Origin: Bradyrhizobium murdochi
Lineage (GTDB): Bacteria > Pseudomonadota > Alphaproteobacteria > Rhizobiales > Xanthobacteraceae
Direction of reading: 5' to 3'
Length of the DNA: 64,000 nucleotides
NCBI RefSeq assembly: GCF_000472965.1
Contig: NZ_AXAU01000019.1
Span: 94,341-158,340, forward strand
Positions 53,453-62,657 of the stretch are shown here, in pieces. Under the pieces are notes generated by a model, which saw only the letters and a list, made by a program, of their open reading frames with translations, was not told the origin of the DNA and searched no databases. A program made the position numbers and the translations under genes. Position 1 is the stretch's first letter. Each line of letters opens with the position of its first letter.

Positions 53453-55717
53453 CTAGAACCTGTACGTCGCGCTGCCCAGCACCGTGCGACCGATGCCGAA
53501 AAAGCAGTCGCCGCGCGCAAGGCACGTCGTAACATGGCGCTTGTCGGCAAGGTTGTTGGCATTGACCTGAAACCGCCATGGGCCGGTTTCGTAGCGGATC
53601 ATCGCGTCGAACAGCGTGTAATCGGGCGTGCTAAGCGTGTCGGTGCCATCCCAGGACTCGCCGATGTAGCGCACGCCGCCGCCGATAGTCAGGCCCGGCA
53701 GGCCGAGTGTGGTGAGACGGTATTTTGCCCATAGCGAGGCCTGATGATCGGGAACGGTTTCGACACGCTTGCCGATATTGTCCCCGCTTTCCACCCGGGC
53801 ATCGAGGTAGGAATAGGCGCCGATCAGATCGAGGTCTGGCGTCACGCGGCTGATCACCTCGAGTTCGGCGCCGCGAATCCGCACCTGGCCGGTCTGGACC
53901 GAGAACACGGAGCCACCGGGATCGCTCGCCAGCCGGTTCTTCTCGGTGGTGTCGAAGATCGCACCGTTGATCGCCGTGCCGGCAAGCGGATTGTACTTGA
54001 ATCCGAGTTCCACCATTTCGCCCTGCTGCGCCTTGCAGGTACCGCCGACGCAGGCGGAGCCGAAGACCGGCGTAAACGACTGCGCATAGGTGACGTAGGG
54101 CGTCAGCCCGAACGGCAGTTCGTACATCAGTCCTGCGCGGCCGGTGGTCGCCTTGGTGTCCTCACTCGGCGATCCCTGCACATTGTTGCCGACGAAATCC
54201 TGACGAACGCCGAGAACGGCCAGCCACGGTCCGAGCCGCATCTGGTCCTGCGCATAAAGCCCAAGCTGGCTTTGCCGCAGGTCAGGCTCCGGCGAAAGCA
54301 CTGGTGGGGTCAGAGCCGTATAGACCGGAGCGTAGAGGTCGAACGGCGTGGTGTCGTAGCCGTAGCCGGATCGCGCGCGCTCCTTGAGAACGCGGTAGTC
54401 GAGGCCGACCAGCGCCTTGTGGAGCACCGGGCCAGTGCCGAATTTCAGCTCGACATTGCTGTCCGAGGTCAAACTGTCCTTGCTGGTTTCGCGGCTGGAG
54501 ATAAACCGCTCCACGGTGCGCCGCGTTGAATCGAGAAACGGAAAATTCGGATTTGGCGGATCGTACGGATCGCCATAGACGTTCGGATAGGCCAACCTGT
54601 AAATGCCTTCGACATGCGCGAAGCGAACGTTCTGCCGGATCTTCACGGCGTTGTTGACGCTATGCTCGAACAGGCTGGAGACCGCGCCGGTCTCGGTCTG
54701 GTACTTCTCGAAGTTCGGATCGCTGGCAAAGCGCCGCACCGGGATCAGGCCGTTCGGCCCGGGATACAGAGTGCCCTCATGCGGCAGGAATGCCGTGGAA
54801 ACGCCGCTGTTGTCCTTCTGATAGGTGCCGAGTACGGTCCAGCTGGTGTTGTTGGTCGGCCGCCAGGTCAGCGATGGCGCCAGTACGATGCGATCATCAG
54901 GTACGTAATCGGTCTGCGTGCCGCTGTCGCGGAGCACGCCGATGAAGCGGTACAGCCACTCGCCGTCCTTGGTCAGCTTACCGGTCGAATCGAGTTGCAC
55001 CTGCTTGCGGTTGAAGCTGCCATATTGCACGCCGACCTCGTTGAAGCTTTCCGCCTGCGGCCGCTTCGAGATCAGGTTCAACAGGCCGGCCGTCGAGGTG
55101 TCGCCATACAGCACTGACGCCGGCCCGCGCAGCACCTCGATGCGCGAAAGCGTGTAGGGTTCAGGCCGCCATTCGTTGAACTGCCACGTGTTCACCATCC
55201 GCGTGCCGTCGAGATAGATATTCGGATCCTGGCCGCGGATGCGCGGATAGTCTCCGCGCGAATCCGGGCCATAGGCGTCGGCGAACACGCCGGGCACGTA
55301 GCGCAGCGATTCCTGCACGGTGAGCGCGCCCTGGTCGGTGACGCGGTCGGCGGTGACCACCGTGATCGATTGCGGGGTCTCACGCAGCGGCGTGTCGGTC
55401 TTGGTGCCGGTGCCGCTCTGGTTGGCGAGATAGCCGCGCACCGGACCAGTCCCCGTTTCCGCGCGTGCGCCTGCGGCCGCTGCGGCATCTGAAGTCACCG
55501 CCCCGCGCTGGGCGGTGCGACGGCTCGCCGCCGACGCGGCTTGCCGTCTCGGTGCGGGACGCGAGCGCGCGGCCGGCGGACGTAAGGGCTGGTCGACCAC
55601 GACGGCCGGCAATTCTCGCGCGGACGATTGCGCTTCCGCCGGTGTCACATCGATCATCGCAGCGAGCATCGGCAGCGCGGCGCCGAGCCAGCCCGCGGTC
55701 TTCAAGCATGCAGTCAT
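53453..55717 (-). CDS. TonB-dependent siderophore receptor
   Basis: 754 codons. The signal peptide ends near TPAEAQS. A Pro/Arg/Ala-rich stretch precedes the plug domain (TPLRETPQSITVVTADRVTDQGALTVQESLRYVPGVFADAYG). The barrel ends in the outer-membrane signature LGSATYRF with a terminal Phe. YIGESWDGTDTLSTPDYTLFDAMIRY and similar strands match FhuA/FoxA-like ferric-hydroxamate receptors. It imports an iron-siderophore with TonB energy. No inner-membrane transporter is adjacent. The stop is 28 bases from the convergent TetR gene. Confidence 0.93.
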   Translation of the reverse strand: MTACLKTAGWLGAALPMLAAMIDVTPAEAQSSARELPAVVVDQPLRPPAARSRPAPRRQAASAASRRTAQRGAVTSDAAAAAGARAETGTGPVRGYLANQSGTGTKTDTPLRETPQSITVVTADRVTDQGALTVQESLRYVPGVFADAYGPDSRGDYPRIRGQDPNIYLDGTRMVNTWQFNEWRPEPYTLSRIEVLRGPASVLYGDTSTAGLLNLISKRPQAESFNEVGVQYGSFNRKQVQLDSTGKLTKDGEWLYRFIGVLRDSGTQTDYVPDDRIVLAPSLTWRPTNNTSWTVLGTYQKDNSGVSTAFLPHEGTLYPGPNGLIPVRRFASDPNFEKYQTETGAVSSLFEHSVNNAVKIRQNVRFAHVEGIYRLAYPNVYGDPYDPPNPNFPFLDSTRRTVERFISSRETSKDSLTSDSNVELKFGTGPVLHKALVGLDYRVLKERARSGYGYDTTPFDLYAPVYTALTPPVLSPEPDLRQSQLGLYAQDQMRLGPWLAVLGVRQDFVGNNVQGSPSEDTKATTGRAGLMYELPFGLTPYVTYAQSFTPVFGSACVGGTCKAQQGEMVELGFKYNPLAGTAINGAIFDTTEKNRLASDPGGSVFSVQTGQVRIRGAELEVISRVTPDLDLIGAYSYLDARVESGDNIGKRVETVPDHQASLWAKYRLTTLGLPGLTIGGGVRYIGESWDGTDTLSTPDYTLFDAMIRYETGPWRFQVNANNLADKRHVTTCLARGDCFFGIGRTVLGSATYRF

Positions 55718-56054
55718 TTCCAGTCCTCATCGCTTCGCGCGGGACCAGTAACAAGCGGGACTGCGGTGATGAAAGTGCACGAAGGATGAAACGGCGAGTG
55801 AATCACTAGTTTAGAATTAGTATTGGTCCAAGCGAACAACGCGGCAGTTGTGATGAATTAGCGATACGTGACTCTTGCGCGAGTACGCTGATGCGCCTTT
55901 ATTGCCGCCATCGCATGAAACAACGAGCGAGCCATCCCCCACCATGCTGTGGCGCAGCAGCACGGTCGCGCTTCGCAAGGGCGCCAACAAAAAGGCCGTG
56001 GCGTAGGAACCAGAGTTCCACTGGATAGTTGATCCCCTCCTCGGAGGGGCATGG
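55718..56054. promoter_or_regulatory. Region upstream of the siderophore receptor
   Basis: 337 bases without a supportable gene. TTTAGAA at 55810-55816 matches one half of the Irr-binding ICE element of Bradyrhizobium; the other half is not recognisable. A CCCCTCCTCGGAGGGG hairpin at 56034-56049 precedes the small membrane peptide. Nothing else is identified. Confidence 0.35.
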
Positions 56055-56144
56055 ATGATGTCCGTAAAGAGCGCACTTTTTTGGATGACCGGCGTTCCGC
56101 TATCGATCATTCTGCTGCTCGCACTCTTCCTGCATCCCGGCTGA
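56055..56144 (+). CDS. Small single-helix membrane peptide (29 aa)
   Basis: ATG 56055 to TGA 56144. GGAGGGG lies six to twelve bases upstream. After MMSVKSALFW the peptide is one hydrophobic helix (GVPLSIILLLALFLH) and ends HPG. Very short alphaproteobacterial peptides of this shape exist but are rarely annotated. Function unknown. Confidence 0.5.
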   Translation: MMSVKSALFWMTGVPLSIILLLALFLHPG

Positions 56145-56217
56145 CTCGTTCATTGGGGCGGCCGCGGGTGACCTGCTAGAATGGCGGGAACACCATTACC
56201 ACACCCACGGGGTATTG

Positions 56218-56634
56218 ATGACGACAGGCTGCCCATCCCTGATCGGTCTCTATCGCAAACTGCGCGACGCATGGTCGGCCGAGACGAGCAGCCAGTGGCG
56301 GTCCGACAATCCCGCGGCGGGGCAATGCTCGGTGACGGCGCTGGTGATCCAGGACGAACTCGGCGGCGCGATACTGAAGACGGACGTCAACGGCGCCTGG
56401 CAGCGGCGCGTCGATTTCACGATGAGCCAGTTCGACAGCCCAATCGGGTATGATGACCTGCCAAGCAACCGGCAGGAGGCGCTCGATGACACGTCCATGA
56501 AGCAATACGAATTGCTTCTCGAACGGATTCGATCGGGTCGACTGCCTTCGGAACCTGTCGCGCCTGTCCCGGACGCGATGCAGCGCGCCAGCGGTGCGGC
56601 GCAGAACCGGGACCCATCATCGCGCGGCAGATAG
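56218..56634 (+). CDS. YunG-like protein
   Basis: 138 codons from ATG 56218; a TTG lies one codon earlier. The product is soluble. The segment WRSDNPAAGQCSVTALVIQDELGGAILK resembles the YunG family, where the Cys-containing GQC(A/S)VTAL and downstream acidic loop are conserved. The N-terminus (LIGLYRKLRDAWSAETSSQW) and the C-terminal helix (MKQYELLLERIRSG) fit that pattern. The family has no established reaction. A minus-strand frame covers the same bases and is judged a shadow. Confidence 0.65.
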   Translation: MTTGCPSLIGLYRKLRDAWSAETSSQWRSDNPAAGQCSVTALVIQDELGGAILKTDVNGAWQRRVDFTMSQFDSPIGYDDLPSNRQEALDDTSMKQYELLLERIRSGRLPSEPVAPVPDAMQRASGAAQNRDPSSRGR

Positions 56635-56726
56635 TGGGCCCCGGCTCTGCGGCGCACCACTTCGTGGTGCATCGCGTCTGGGGCATGGTAAGCGGCCGCG
56701 GTACGCCCCGGCGGCCGGCATGTCTT

Positions 56727-56751
56727 GACATTTTGTCTAATTTTGTCAAAA
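56727..56751. promoter_or_regulatory. Two small palindromes upstream of the TetR gene
   Basis: GACA-TTT-TGTC at 56727-56737 and TTTTG-T-CAAAA at 56741-56751, ending nine bases before the TetR start. A candidate autoregulatory operator in an AT-rich stretch. Confidence 0.45.
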
Positions 56752-56759
56752 TCGTCAAA

Positions 56760-57443
56760 ATGAGCGCCCGTACCCGCATTCTCGATGCCGCGATGCTGGT
56801 GTTCCGCCGGCACGGCTTTCGGCGCTCGTCAATCGAGCAGGCCGCCGATGCTGCTGGGCTGACGCGACAGGCGCTCTATCACCACTTCAAATCCAAGGAA
56901 GCGCTGTTCCGCGCTGTCATCGAGCGGCTGCATGAGGAGGCGCTTGCCGCCGAGATCGCCGCAGCAAGCGCCGCGGAGAAGGCCGGCGGCAGCCTCGCCG
57001 ATATTCTCGTCGCGTCCGTTTCCGCCAAGCTCGGACAGATGGCCGCTTCGCTCGACGGCTCGCCCCATGTCGAGGAGCTGTTCTCCGAACATCTGCTGCA
57101 GGCCCGCGACCTCTACCAGAAATATACCGCTCTCTATGCGGATCAGCTCGCCGCGACGATCACGCGCGTCTGCCGCAAGCAGGGCCTCGTTCTCAGCGCC
57201 GGCATGACGCCGCGCGAGCTTGCGCGATGCGTTGAGATGGCGGTCAACGGCACCAAGTCCGCCTACCCCGCGCTGCAGCCGCCCGGTGCCTTTCTGAAGG
57301 ATCTGGAAATCATGCTGCGCACGCTGATCGCCGGGGCCATCGGCCCGGCGAAGCAGCCGCGCGCGGCCAAACCGAAGCCAGCCAAGAAATCTGACAAGAA
57401 ACCCGACAAGAAATCCGCCCGCAAACCTGGAGATCGCAGATGA
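56760..57443 (+). CDS. TetR-family regulator of the molybdenum hydroxylase operon
   Basis: 227 codons from ATG 56760; the longer frame from 56634 would run through the AT-rich operator-like stretch. The HTH spans about 5-50: TRILDAAMLVFRRHGFRRSSIEQAADAAGLTRQALYHHFKSKEALF. The C-terminus is a Lys/Pro/Ala tail with repeated KPDKKS-like units. Its stop overlaps the next gene by four bases (ATGA), so it is cotranscribed with the oxidase it probably controls. Confidence 0.9.
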   Translation: MSARTRILDAAMLVFRRHGFRRSSIEQAADAAGLTRQALYHHFKSKEALFRAVIERLHEEALAAEIAAASAAEKAGGSLADILVASVSAKLGQMAASLDGSPHVEELFSEHLLQARDLYQKYTALYADQLAATITRVCRKQGLVLSAGMTPRELARCVEMAVNGTKSAYPALQPPGAFLKDLEIMLRTLIAGAIGPAKQPRAAKPKPAKKSDKKPDKKSARKPGDRR

Positions 57444-60130
57444 GCACCATGACGATCAACGGCAAGCTCGCTCCCCTCCCCGACGATCCCGATGCGCTGC
57501 TGGTCGACGTCGTGCGCGACGCGCTCGACCTCACCGGCACCAAGCTTGTGTGCGGGGCCGGCGTCTGCGGCGCCTGTACGGTGCTGGTCGACGGCGAGCC
57601 TGCCGTGAGTTGCCTGATGCCGGCGCGCACCGCCGCGGATCGAAGCGTGACCACGGTCGAAGGCATCGGCGCGGAAAAACTTCACCCGGTGCAGAAGGCC
57701 TTCATGGCGCACGACGCCCTGCAGTGCGGCTTCTGCACGCCGGGCTTCATCGTCGAGGCTGCGGCGTTCCACGATTCCTGGCGCGCGGCCAAGGGAACGG
57801 CGGTGCCCTCGCGCGAGGAGATCGGCGCGGCGCTGTCGGGGCATCTCTGCCGCTGCGGCGCCTATGACGGGATCTTTCGCGCCGTGGCGGATGCCTGCGC
57901 CGGCCGCTTCGACGGCGAGGCGTTCGTTCCGCCGCGCATGGAAGCGCGCGACAAGGTGACGGGATCGGCGAAGTATACCGTCGACATCCATCATGACGGA
58001 CAGCTCGAAGGCGTGATCCTGCGCTCGCCGTTCGCGCATGCGCGCATCGGTGAGCTCGATCTCACCGCGGCGCGCGCCATGTCGGGTGTGAGCGCGGCGA
58101 TCTCGCTGCTCGGCGACGACCGCATCGTCCGCTTCGTCGGCGAACCGATCGCGGCGGTCGCGGCCAGAGATCGCAAGACGGCGCTCGCCGCCATCGCTAC
58201 CATCAAGCTCGTAAGCGAACGCCTGCCGTCGGTGATCGGGCTCGACGAAGCGCGCAGGGCCGATGCGCCCGTCGTGTTCGAAAAATCCACGCGCAAGAAG
58301 GCCGGCAACGTCTCCGAAGGCGCCGGTGCGCCGGCTTCCTGGAAAGGCAACATCCGTGGTCCCTCGTCGGCGTTTTCCAAGAAGCCGAAGAAGGTGCGAA
58401 GCTGGATCGACAGCGCGCGCGCGGCGAATAGCCCACTGCTGGTGGAGGGCACCTTCCGCACCGGCACGCAACAGCATGCCTGCCTCGAGCCGCATGCGGC
58501 GGTCGCGCGTTTCGACGGCGACCGGCTCACCGTGCATGTCTCGACGCAGGCAGTGTTTCACCTGATGGAGCTGATCGCCAAGCGCTACAAGCTCGACCAC
58601 GACAAGGTGCGCGTGATTGCCGACCATGTCGGTGGCGGCTTTGGTTCAAAGGCCGCGCTTGGCGTGGAAACCACCACCGCAATCGAGCTGGCGCGCGAAG
58701 CCAAGGCGCCAGTGCGCATCGCCTACGATCGGCACGAAGAGCTTTCGGTCACCGGCTATCGACCGGCGGCGGAGATGAAGATCGCACTGCTGCCGTCCGA
58801 CCAGGGTGAATTGAAAGCGCTTTCGTTCACCGCTTATGCCGATACAGGAGCTGCGACCAATTCAACCATCGCGGCACTTGCCCGCCTGATCTATCCGGCG
58901 GAAGGAAAGGAGCTCGCCGATTTCGACGTCATCAGCAATTTGCCGGCCGGTGCTCCTTTCCGCGGCCCCGGCGGGCCGCCGATGGCGTTTGCGCTGGAGC
59001 AGGCGATCGACGAAGCGGCGGTGCGCATGAACATCGATCCCATCGCGCTGCGTAAACGCTGGGATCCCGATCCCAACCGCCAGCGGCTCTACGATTGGGC
59101 TTCGAGCCTCGAGGTCTGGCGCAACCGCAAACCAGTCGCCGCGCAAAGCGGCCGTTATCGCCGCGGCGTCGGCGTCGCCACCGGCTACTGGCTCTATCTG
59201 TGGCAGCCCGGCTCGAAGGTCGAAGTAGCTGTGAAGGGCGGGCGTCTGATCGCGAGCACCGCGAGGCAGGATATCGGCACCGGCACCCGCACCGTGATCG
59301 CCAATACGCTCGCAGGCGAATTCGGGCTGGAGCCGCATGAGGTCGAGGTCCGGATCGGCGATTCAAAACTGCCGGAAGGGCCGGGTTCGGGCGGCAGCCG
59401 CGTGACGGCTTCGGTGATCCCGCCGATGCTGCTCGCCATCGAGCAGTTGAAAGCCGCAATCCAGCAAAGCGCGAAACGCCAACCGGTCCGCGGCTCCAAC
59501 GCGCCGTGGCGCGAAATGCTGGCGGCCTCCCCTGACCTCAGCGTTTCCAGCGTGCGGCCGGAAGATTCCAGGCCGATGGCGCCGGGCATCCAGTCGCCGC
59601 TCAAGCAGGCCGGCTTCATGGGTTGGATCTTCGGCTGGATGATGCGCCGGTTTTCCAATCTTGCGATCGGTGCGGGCGTGCCGAGCTCAGTGCAGGTTGT
59701 CGAAGTCGAAATCGATACCTGGCTCGGCCATATCAGCGTCGTCAACGTTCACACCGGCATCGCGGTCGGCAAGATCGTGGCGCCAGCGCTGGCGCGAAGC
59801 CAGGCCACCGGCGCGGTCATTCAAGGCATCGGCTACGCGCTCTATGAAGCACGCGAGGTCGATTCCCGCACCGGCGACGTGCTCAGCGGCGGCATGGAGG
59901 ACTATCGCATTCCCGGTATCGCCGACACGCCCATGATCGACGTGCATTTCGACCAGCGCGGATTCGATCATGTGCTCGGCGGCAGCGTCGGCATCGGCGA
60001 GGTCGCAACCGTGCCGACCTCGCCCGCGGTCGCCAATGCCATTCACCACGCGACCGGCGTTCGACTGACCGAACTGCCGATCCGCCCCGATCGTCTCATC
60101 GCCGCGCTCAAAGGGAGGGCCGCCGCATGA
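57440..60130 (+). CDS. Fused [2Fe-2S] and molybdopterin subunit of a xanthine-oxidase-family hydroxylase
   Basis: 896 codons. Residues 1-155 are the small iron-sulfur subunit: C38, C43, C46 and C58 bind the plant-type cluster, and C96, C99, C137 and C139 the second one. From about 160 the large molybdopterin subunit follows (EARDKVTGSAKYTVDIHHDGQLEGVILRSPFAHARI), with GGGFGSK, RGPGGPPMAFALEQAIDEAA, and the active-site Glu854 in GIGE. In most relatives these are separate genes. The FAD subunit is encoded next. Substrates may be aldehydes, purines or heterocycles. No XdhC-type maturation gene is adjacent. Confidence 0.92.
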   Translation: MSTMTINGKLAPLPDDPDALLVDVVRDALDLTGTKLVCGAGVCGACTVLVDGEPAVSCLMPARTAADRSVTTVEGIGAEKLHPVQKAFMAHDALQCGFCTPGFIVEAAAFHDSWRAAKGTAVPSREEIGAALSGHLCRCGAYDGIFRAVADACAGRFDGEAFVPPRMEARDKVTGSAKYTVDIHHDGQLEGVILRSPFAHARIGELDLTAARAMSGVSAAISLLGDDRIVRFVGEPIAAVAARDRKTALAAIATIKLVSERLPSVIGLDEARRADAPVVFEKSTRKKAGNVSEGAGAPASWKGNIRGPSSAFSKKPKKVRSWIDSARAANSPLLVEGTFRTGTQQHACLEPHAAVARFDGDRLTVHVSTQAVFHLMELIAKRYKLDHDKVRVIADHVGGGFGSKAALGVETTTAIELAREAKAPVRIAYDRHEELSVTGYRPAAEMKIALLPSDQGELKALSFTAYADTGAATNSTIAALARLIYPAEGKELADFDVISNLPAGAPFRGPGGPPMAFALEQAIDEAAVRMNIDPIALRKRWDPDPNRQRLYDWASSLEVWRNRKPVAAQSGRYRRGVGVATGYWLYLWQPGSKVEVAVKGGRLIASTARQDIGTGTRTVIANTLAGEFGLEPHEVEVRIGDSKLPEGPGSGGSRVTASVIPPMLLAIEQLKAAIQQSAKRQPVRGSNAPWREMLAASPDLSVSSVRPEDSRPMAPGIQSPLKQAGFMGWIFGWMMRRFSNLAIGAGVPSSVQVVEVEIDTWLGHISVVNVHTGIAVGKIVAPALARSQATGAVIQGIGYALYEAREVDSRTGDVLSGGMEDYRIPGIADTPMIDVHFDQRGFDHVLGGSVGIGEVATVPTSPAVANAIHHATGVRLTELPIRPDRLIAALKGRAAA

Positions 60131-61050
60131 CACCGACAGCCATGACCGCCACGCAAGCCGGCGAATTCCGCGCCGCTGGCACCGACCTCTCCGAGCGGCG
60201 CCGCAGCGGAGTCTCTAAGGGGCCGTTGATCGATATCTCAGCCACATCAGACACGATCGGGATGCATTGGGACACCGATGGCAGTTTGCGCATTGGTGCC
60301 TTCACTACCATTGGCGCCATCGCGGCCGATGCCCGCCTCGCTGCGGCCTATCCGGGCATCGCCGCATCCGCACAAGGATTGGCGACACCGCAGGTCCGTC
60401 ACTTCGCCACCCTCGGCGGCAATCTCGCGCAACGTTCGCGCTGCTGGTATTTTCGCAATCCGCACATCGCCTGTCTCAGGAAGGGCGGACCGGATTGTCC
60501 CGCGCGGTCCGGCAATCATCTCTACCACGTCGCGTTCGACCTCGGCCCCTGCGTGGCGCCGCATCCCTCGACCATGGCGATGGCGCTGCTGGCCTATGAT
60601 GCGAAAGTGATGACCGACCAGCGGAGCTCCCTGACGATCGGCGCGCTGCTCGGCGACGGCCGCAACGGCGGCTCCGACAACGCGCTGCAGCCGAGCGAGA
60701 TGATCAAGAGCGTCGCACTTCCCTCACCGCTGCAAGGCGAGCGCGCGCTCTACAAGCGCGCGATCAGCCGCACCCATGCCGAATGGCCGCTGGTCGAAGT
60801 CTGCGCTCGCGCCGTGGTAAAGGACGGCACGTTTCAGTTCGTCCGCCTAGCCGCCGGCGGCATCGCCCCGGTGCCGCTGCGGCTTGCGGCTGCGGAAGCG
60901 GCGCTGCAGGGCAAGGAGGCCAGCGCAGCGAATATCGCTAGCGCCGCCGAGCAGGCGACGGCAGGCGCCAAGCCGCTGCCGATGACGGGCTACAAGCTCG
61001 ATCTGCTGAAGGGCGTGGTGCGGGATTTGTTGGAGAAGATTGCAGAGTGA
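60127..61050 (+). CDS. FAD-binding subunit of the molybdenum hydroxylase (PaoB-like)
   Basis: 307 codons, starting in a 4-base overlap with the large subunit gene. The FAD domain has LRIGAFTTIGAIAADARL, RHFATLGGNLAQRSRCWYFR and a C-terminal CO dehydrogenase flavoprotein domain. Between them, CWYFRNPHIACLRKGGPDCPAR carries three cysteines in the place where PaoB/HcrB-type subunits bind a [4Fe-4S] cluster. With the fused subunit upstream it forms the electron path molybdenum, [2Fe-2S], FAD. Confidence 0.9.
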   Translation: MTPTAMTATQAGEFRAAGTDLSERRRSGVSKGPLIDISATSDTIGMHWDTDGSLRIGAFTTIGAIAADARLAAAYPGIAASAQGLATPQVRHFATLGGNLAQRSRCWYFRNPHIACLRKGGPDCPARSGNHLYHVAFDLGPCVAPHPSTMAMALLAYDAKVMTDQRSSLTIGALLGDGRNGGSDNALQPSEMIKSVALPSPLQGERALYKRAISRTHAEWPLVEVCARAVVKDGTFQFVRLAAGGIAPVPLRLAAAEAALQGKEASAANIASAAEQATAGAKPLPMTGYKLDLLKGVVRDLLEKIAE

Positions 61051-61062
61051 GCGTGAAGATCT

Positions 61063-61180
61063 CGTAGGATGGGTAGAGCGAAGCGAAACCCATCGTTACG
61101 CTTGTCGGCATTGATGGGTATCGCGGAGTTTATTATCGGGCCGGCCAAAGGCCGGACCCGTTGGCTCCACCCATCCTACG
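61063..61180. repeat. Family I repeat with 12-base inverted ends
   Basis: CGTAGGATGGGT at 61063-61074 and ACCCATCCTACG at 61169-61180. Inside are GAAGCGAAACCCATCG, GATGGGTATCGC and a GGCCGGCCAAAGGCCGG hairpin. It lies between the convergent FAD-subunit and extensin-like genes. Confidence 0.8.
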
Positions 61181-61200
61181 CCTTGGCAATTCGCTCAACG

Positions 61201-62466
61201 CTAATGATGATGATCCTCGTACTCGTCTTCCTCGTTGACCTTGCTGTTGCCCCTGAACCAGCGGGAGATCGATTTCTTGGCTCCGAGCGATCCCGTCGAA
61301 TAGGGATCGCGTGACGCGTAAGGGTTACGCTGGGCGCGCGCGGCGACCTGTTCGCCTGATACCGCGGCGGGCTGACAGATGGTGCGGCGGGAGGGGCGGC
61401 GCATCAAGTCGACGTGAATGTGATCCTCGTGGTGGGAGTTGGAGCCCGGCGCGAGCACGGTGTTGAACTGCTGGCAGGCGGCCGCCTGCACGTCGCGCAG
61501 AAAGCCCTGCTCTTCCGGCACACCGCGCCAGCCGCCCTTCACGGTGATGCGCCTGCCGTCGGCGAGCGTGAAGGCTGCGATGTCGAGCGCATTGCCGAAC
61601 GCGTGCTCGGAAATATGCGCATGCGGATTGCCATTCATGCCGCGGCAGGAATAGGCCGAGATCTGCTTGATCTCGACGACGCGCACGCCGAACCAGCGCA
61701 TTGCCGCCGGCTGCACGGAATCGGTGAGCCAGCGGTCGAGCGCGGAGACGATCGGACATGCCAGCGTCGCCGTCGGCTTCATCGAGACCTGACCGAAGGC
61801 GCTGACGGCATTGCCTTGCGGAGGCCCGAGCCGTGGCGCAGCCGGCGATGGCGGATAGGATGGCGGCGCATACGGCGCAGAAGACGGCGCGGTGTACCGG
61901 TCGCGCGGCGGATAGGATGGTGGCGCCGCGTAACCGCCGCCGTGCGGCGTCGGCACCCCTTCGGGCGGCAGATCGATATCATCCTGCTGCGAGGCGACAC
62001 CCGGCGCAGAGAGCGAGATCAGACCGTTCGACGGCGCCGCATAGTTCGGCTGGCGCGGCGCCGGATAGTTTCCTGAATGGCTCCCGGGATAGTTTCCAGA
62101 ATAGTTCCCAGAATGGTTGACTTGGGGCGGAGCTGCCGCCGGGGCGCGCGCGATCGGCCAGCGCGGCTGATGGCCGATGTTGGCGGGCGGCCGCAGGCTT
62201 TCGTCGGCAAAGCCGAAAGAGGTGATGTTTTCGCCGAGCGCCGCCACTTTCAGCGGGTATTCTGCGCCGCACACGCCGGGACCGGAGATCGGATCGATCC
62301 GGACCAGCTCTGGGCTCTCCTTGACCGCGCCGGACTTCAGGCAAGCGATCTCGGCCTCGGTACGCCACGGTTCGCGCTCGGCGGACTGAAAAAATCCGCG
62401 GCCACAACCCGCAAGCGAGACGAGGACGAAGGAGCCGACGAGATACAAACGAACTCCGCGCGTCAT
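61201..62466 (-). CDS. Extensin-like lipoprotein with an LAS-peptidase motif
   Basis: 421 codons from ATG 62466; an in-frame TTG is at 62481. A signal sequence ends in the lipobox LVSLAGC (Cys21). A Pro/Tyr/Ser-rich linker follows, including repeated SGNY units. From about 225 the extensin-like C-terminal domain has SEHAFGNALDI and HHEDHIHVDL. His288, Asp295 and His351 fit the SxHxxGxAxD...HxH zinc pattern of LAS peptidoglycan peptidases. The tail EEDEYEDHHH is acidic and His-rich. It is probably an envelope lipoprotein acting on peptidoglycan; activity is inference. Confidence 0.85.
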   Translation of the reverse strand: MTRGVRLYLVGSFVLVSLAGCGRGFFQSAEREPWRTEAEIACLKSGAVKESPELVRIDPISGPGVCGAEYPLKVAALGENITSFGFADESLRPPANIGHQPRWPIARAPAAAPPQVNHSGNYSGNYPGSHSGNYPAPRQPNYAAPSNGLISLSAPGVASQQDDIDLPPEGVPTPHGGGYAAPPSYPPRDRYTAPSSAPYAPPSYPPSPAAPRLGPPQGNAVSAFGQVSMKPTATLACPIVSALDRWLTDSVQPAAMRWFGVRVVEIKQISAYSCRGMNGNPHAHISEHAFGNALDIAAFTLADGRRITVKGGWRGVPEEQGFLRDVQAAACQQFNTVLAPGSNSHHEDHIHVDLMRRPSRRTICQPAAVSGEQVAARAQRNPYASRDPYSTGSLGAKKSISRWFRGNSKVNEEDEYEDHHH

Positions 62467-62657
62467 CCCGCGCACGTTCAACCAATTTATTTAAAGACTC
62501 TTCAACATGTTGATTTAACGAATTTTTTACCACGTTGCCGGGCTGCCGGCCGTCGAGAGTCCGTGGATGGACAGCGGCGCTGACTTTTTGGGCCGGGAAC
62601 GCTTTGCTAACCTTAAGTGTTAGGTGCGGGCAGACGTGAACCCAGGGAGCCTTCCCA

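Noticed and set aside
57263..58627. 454-codon minus-strand frame opposite the molybdenum hydroxylase
   Set aside because: Shadow frame. The plus strand encodes intact iron-sulfur motifs there.
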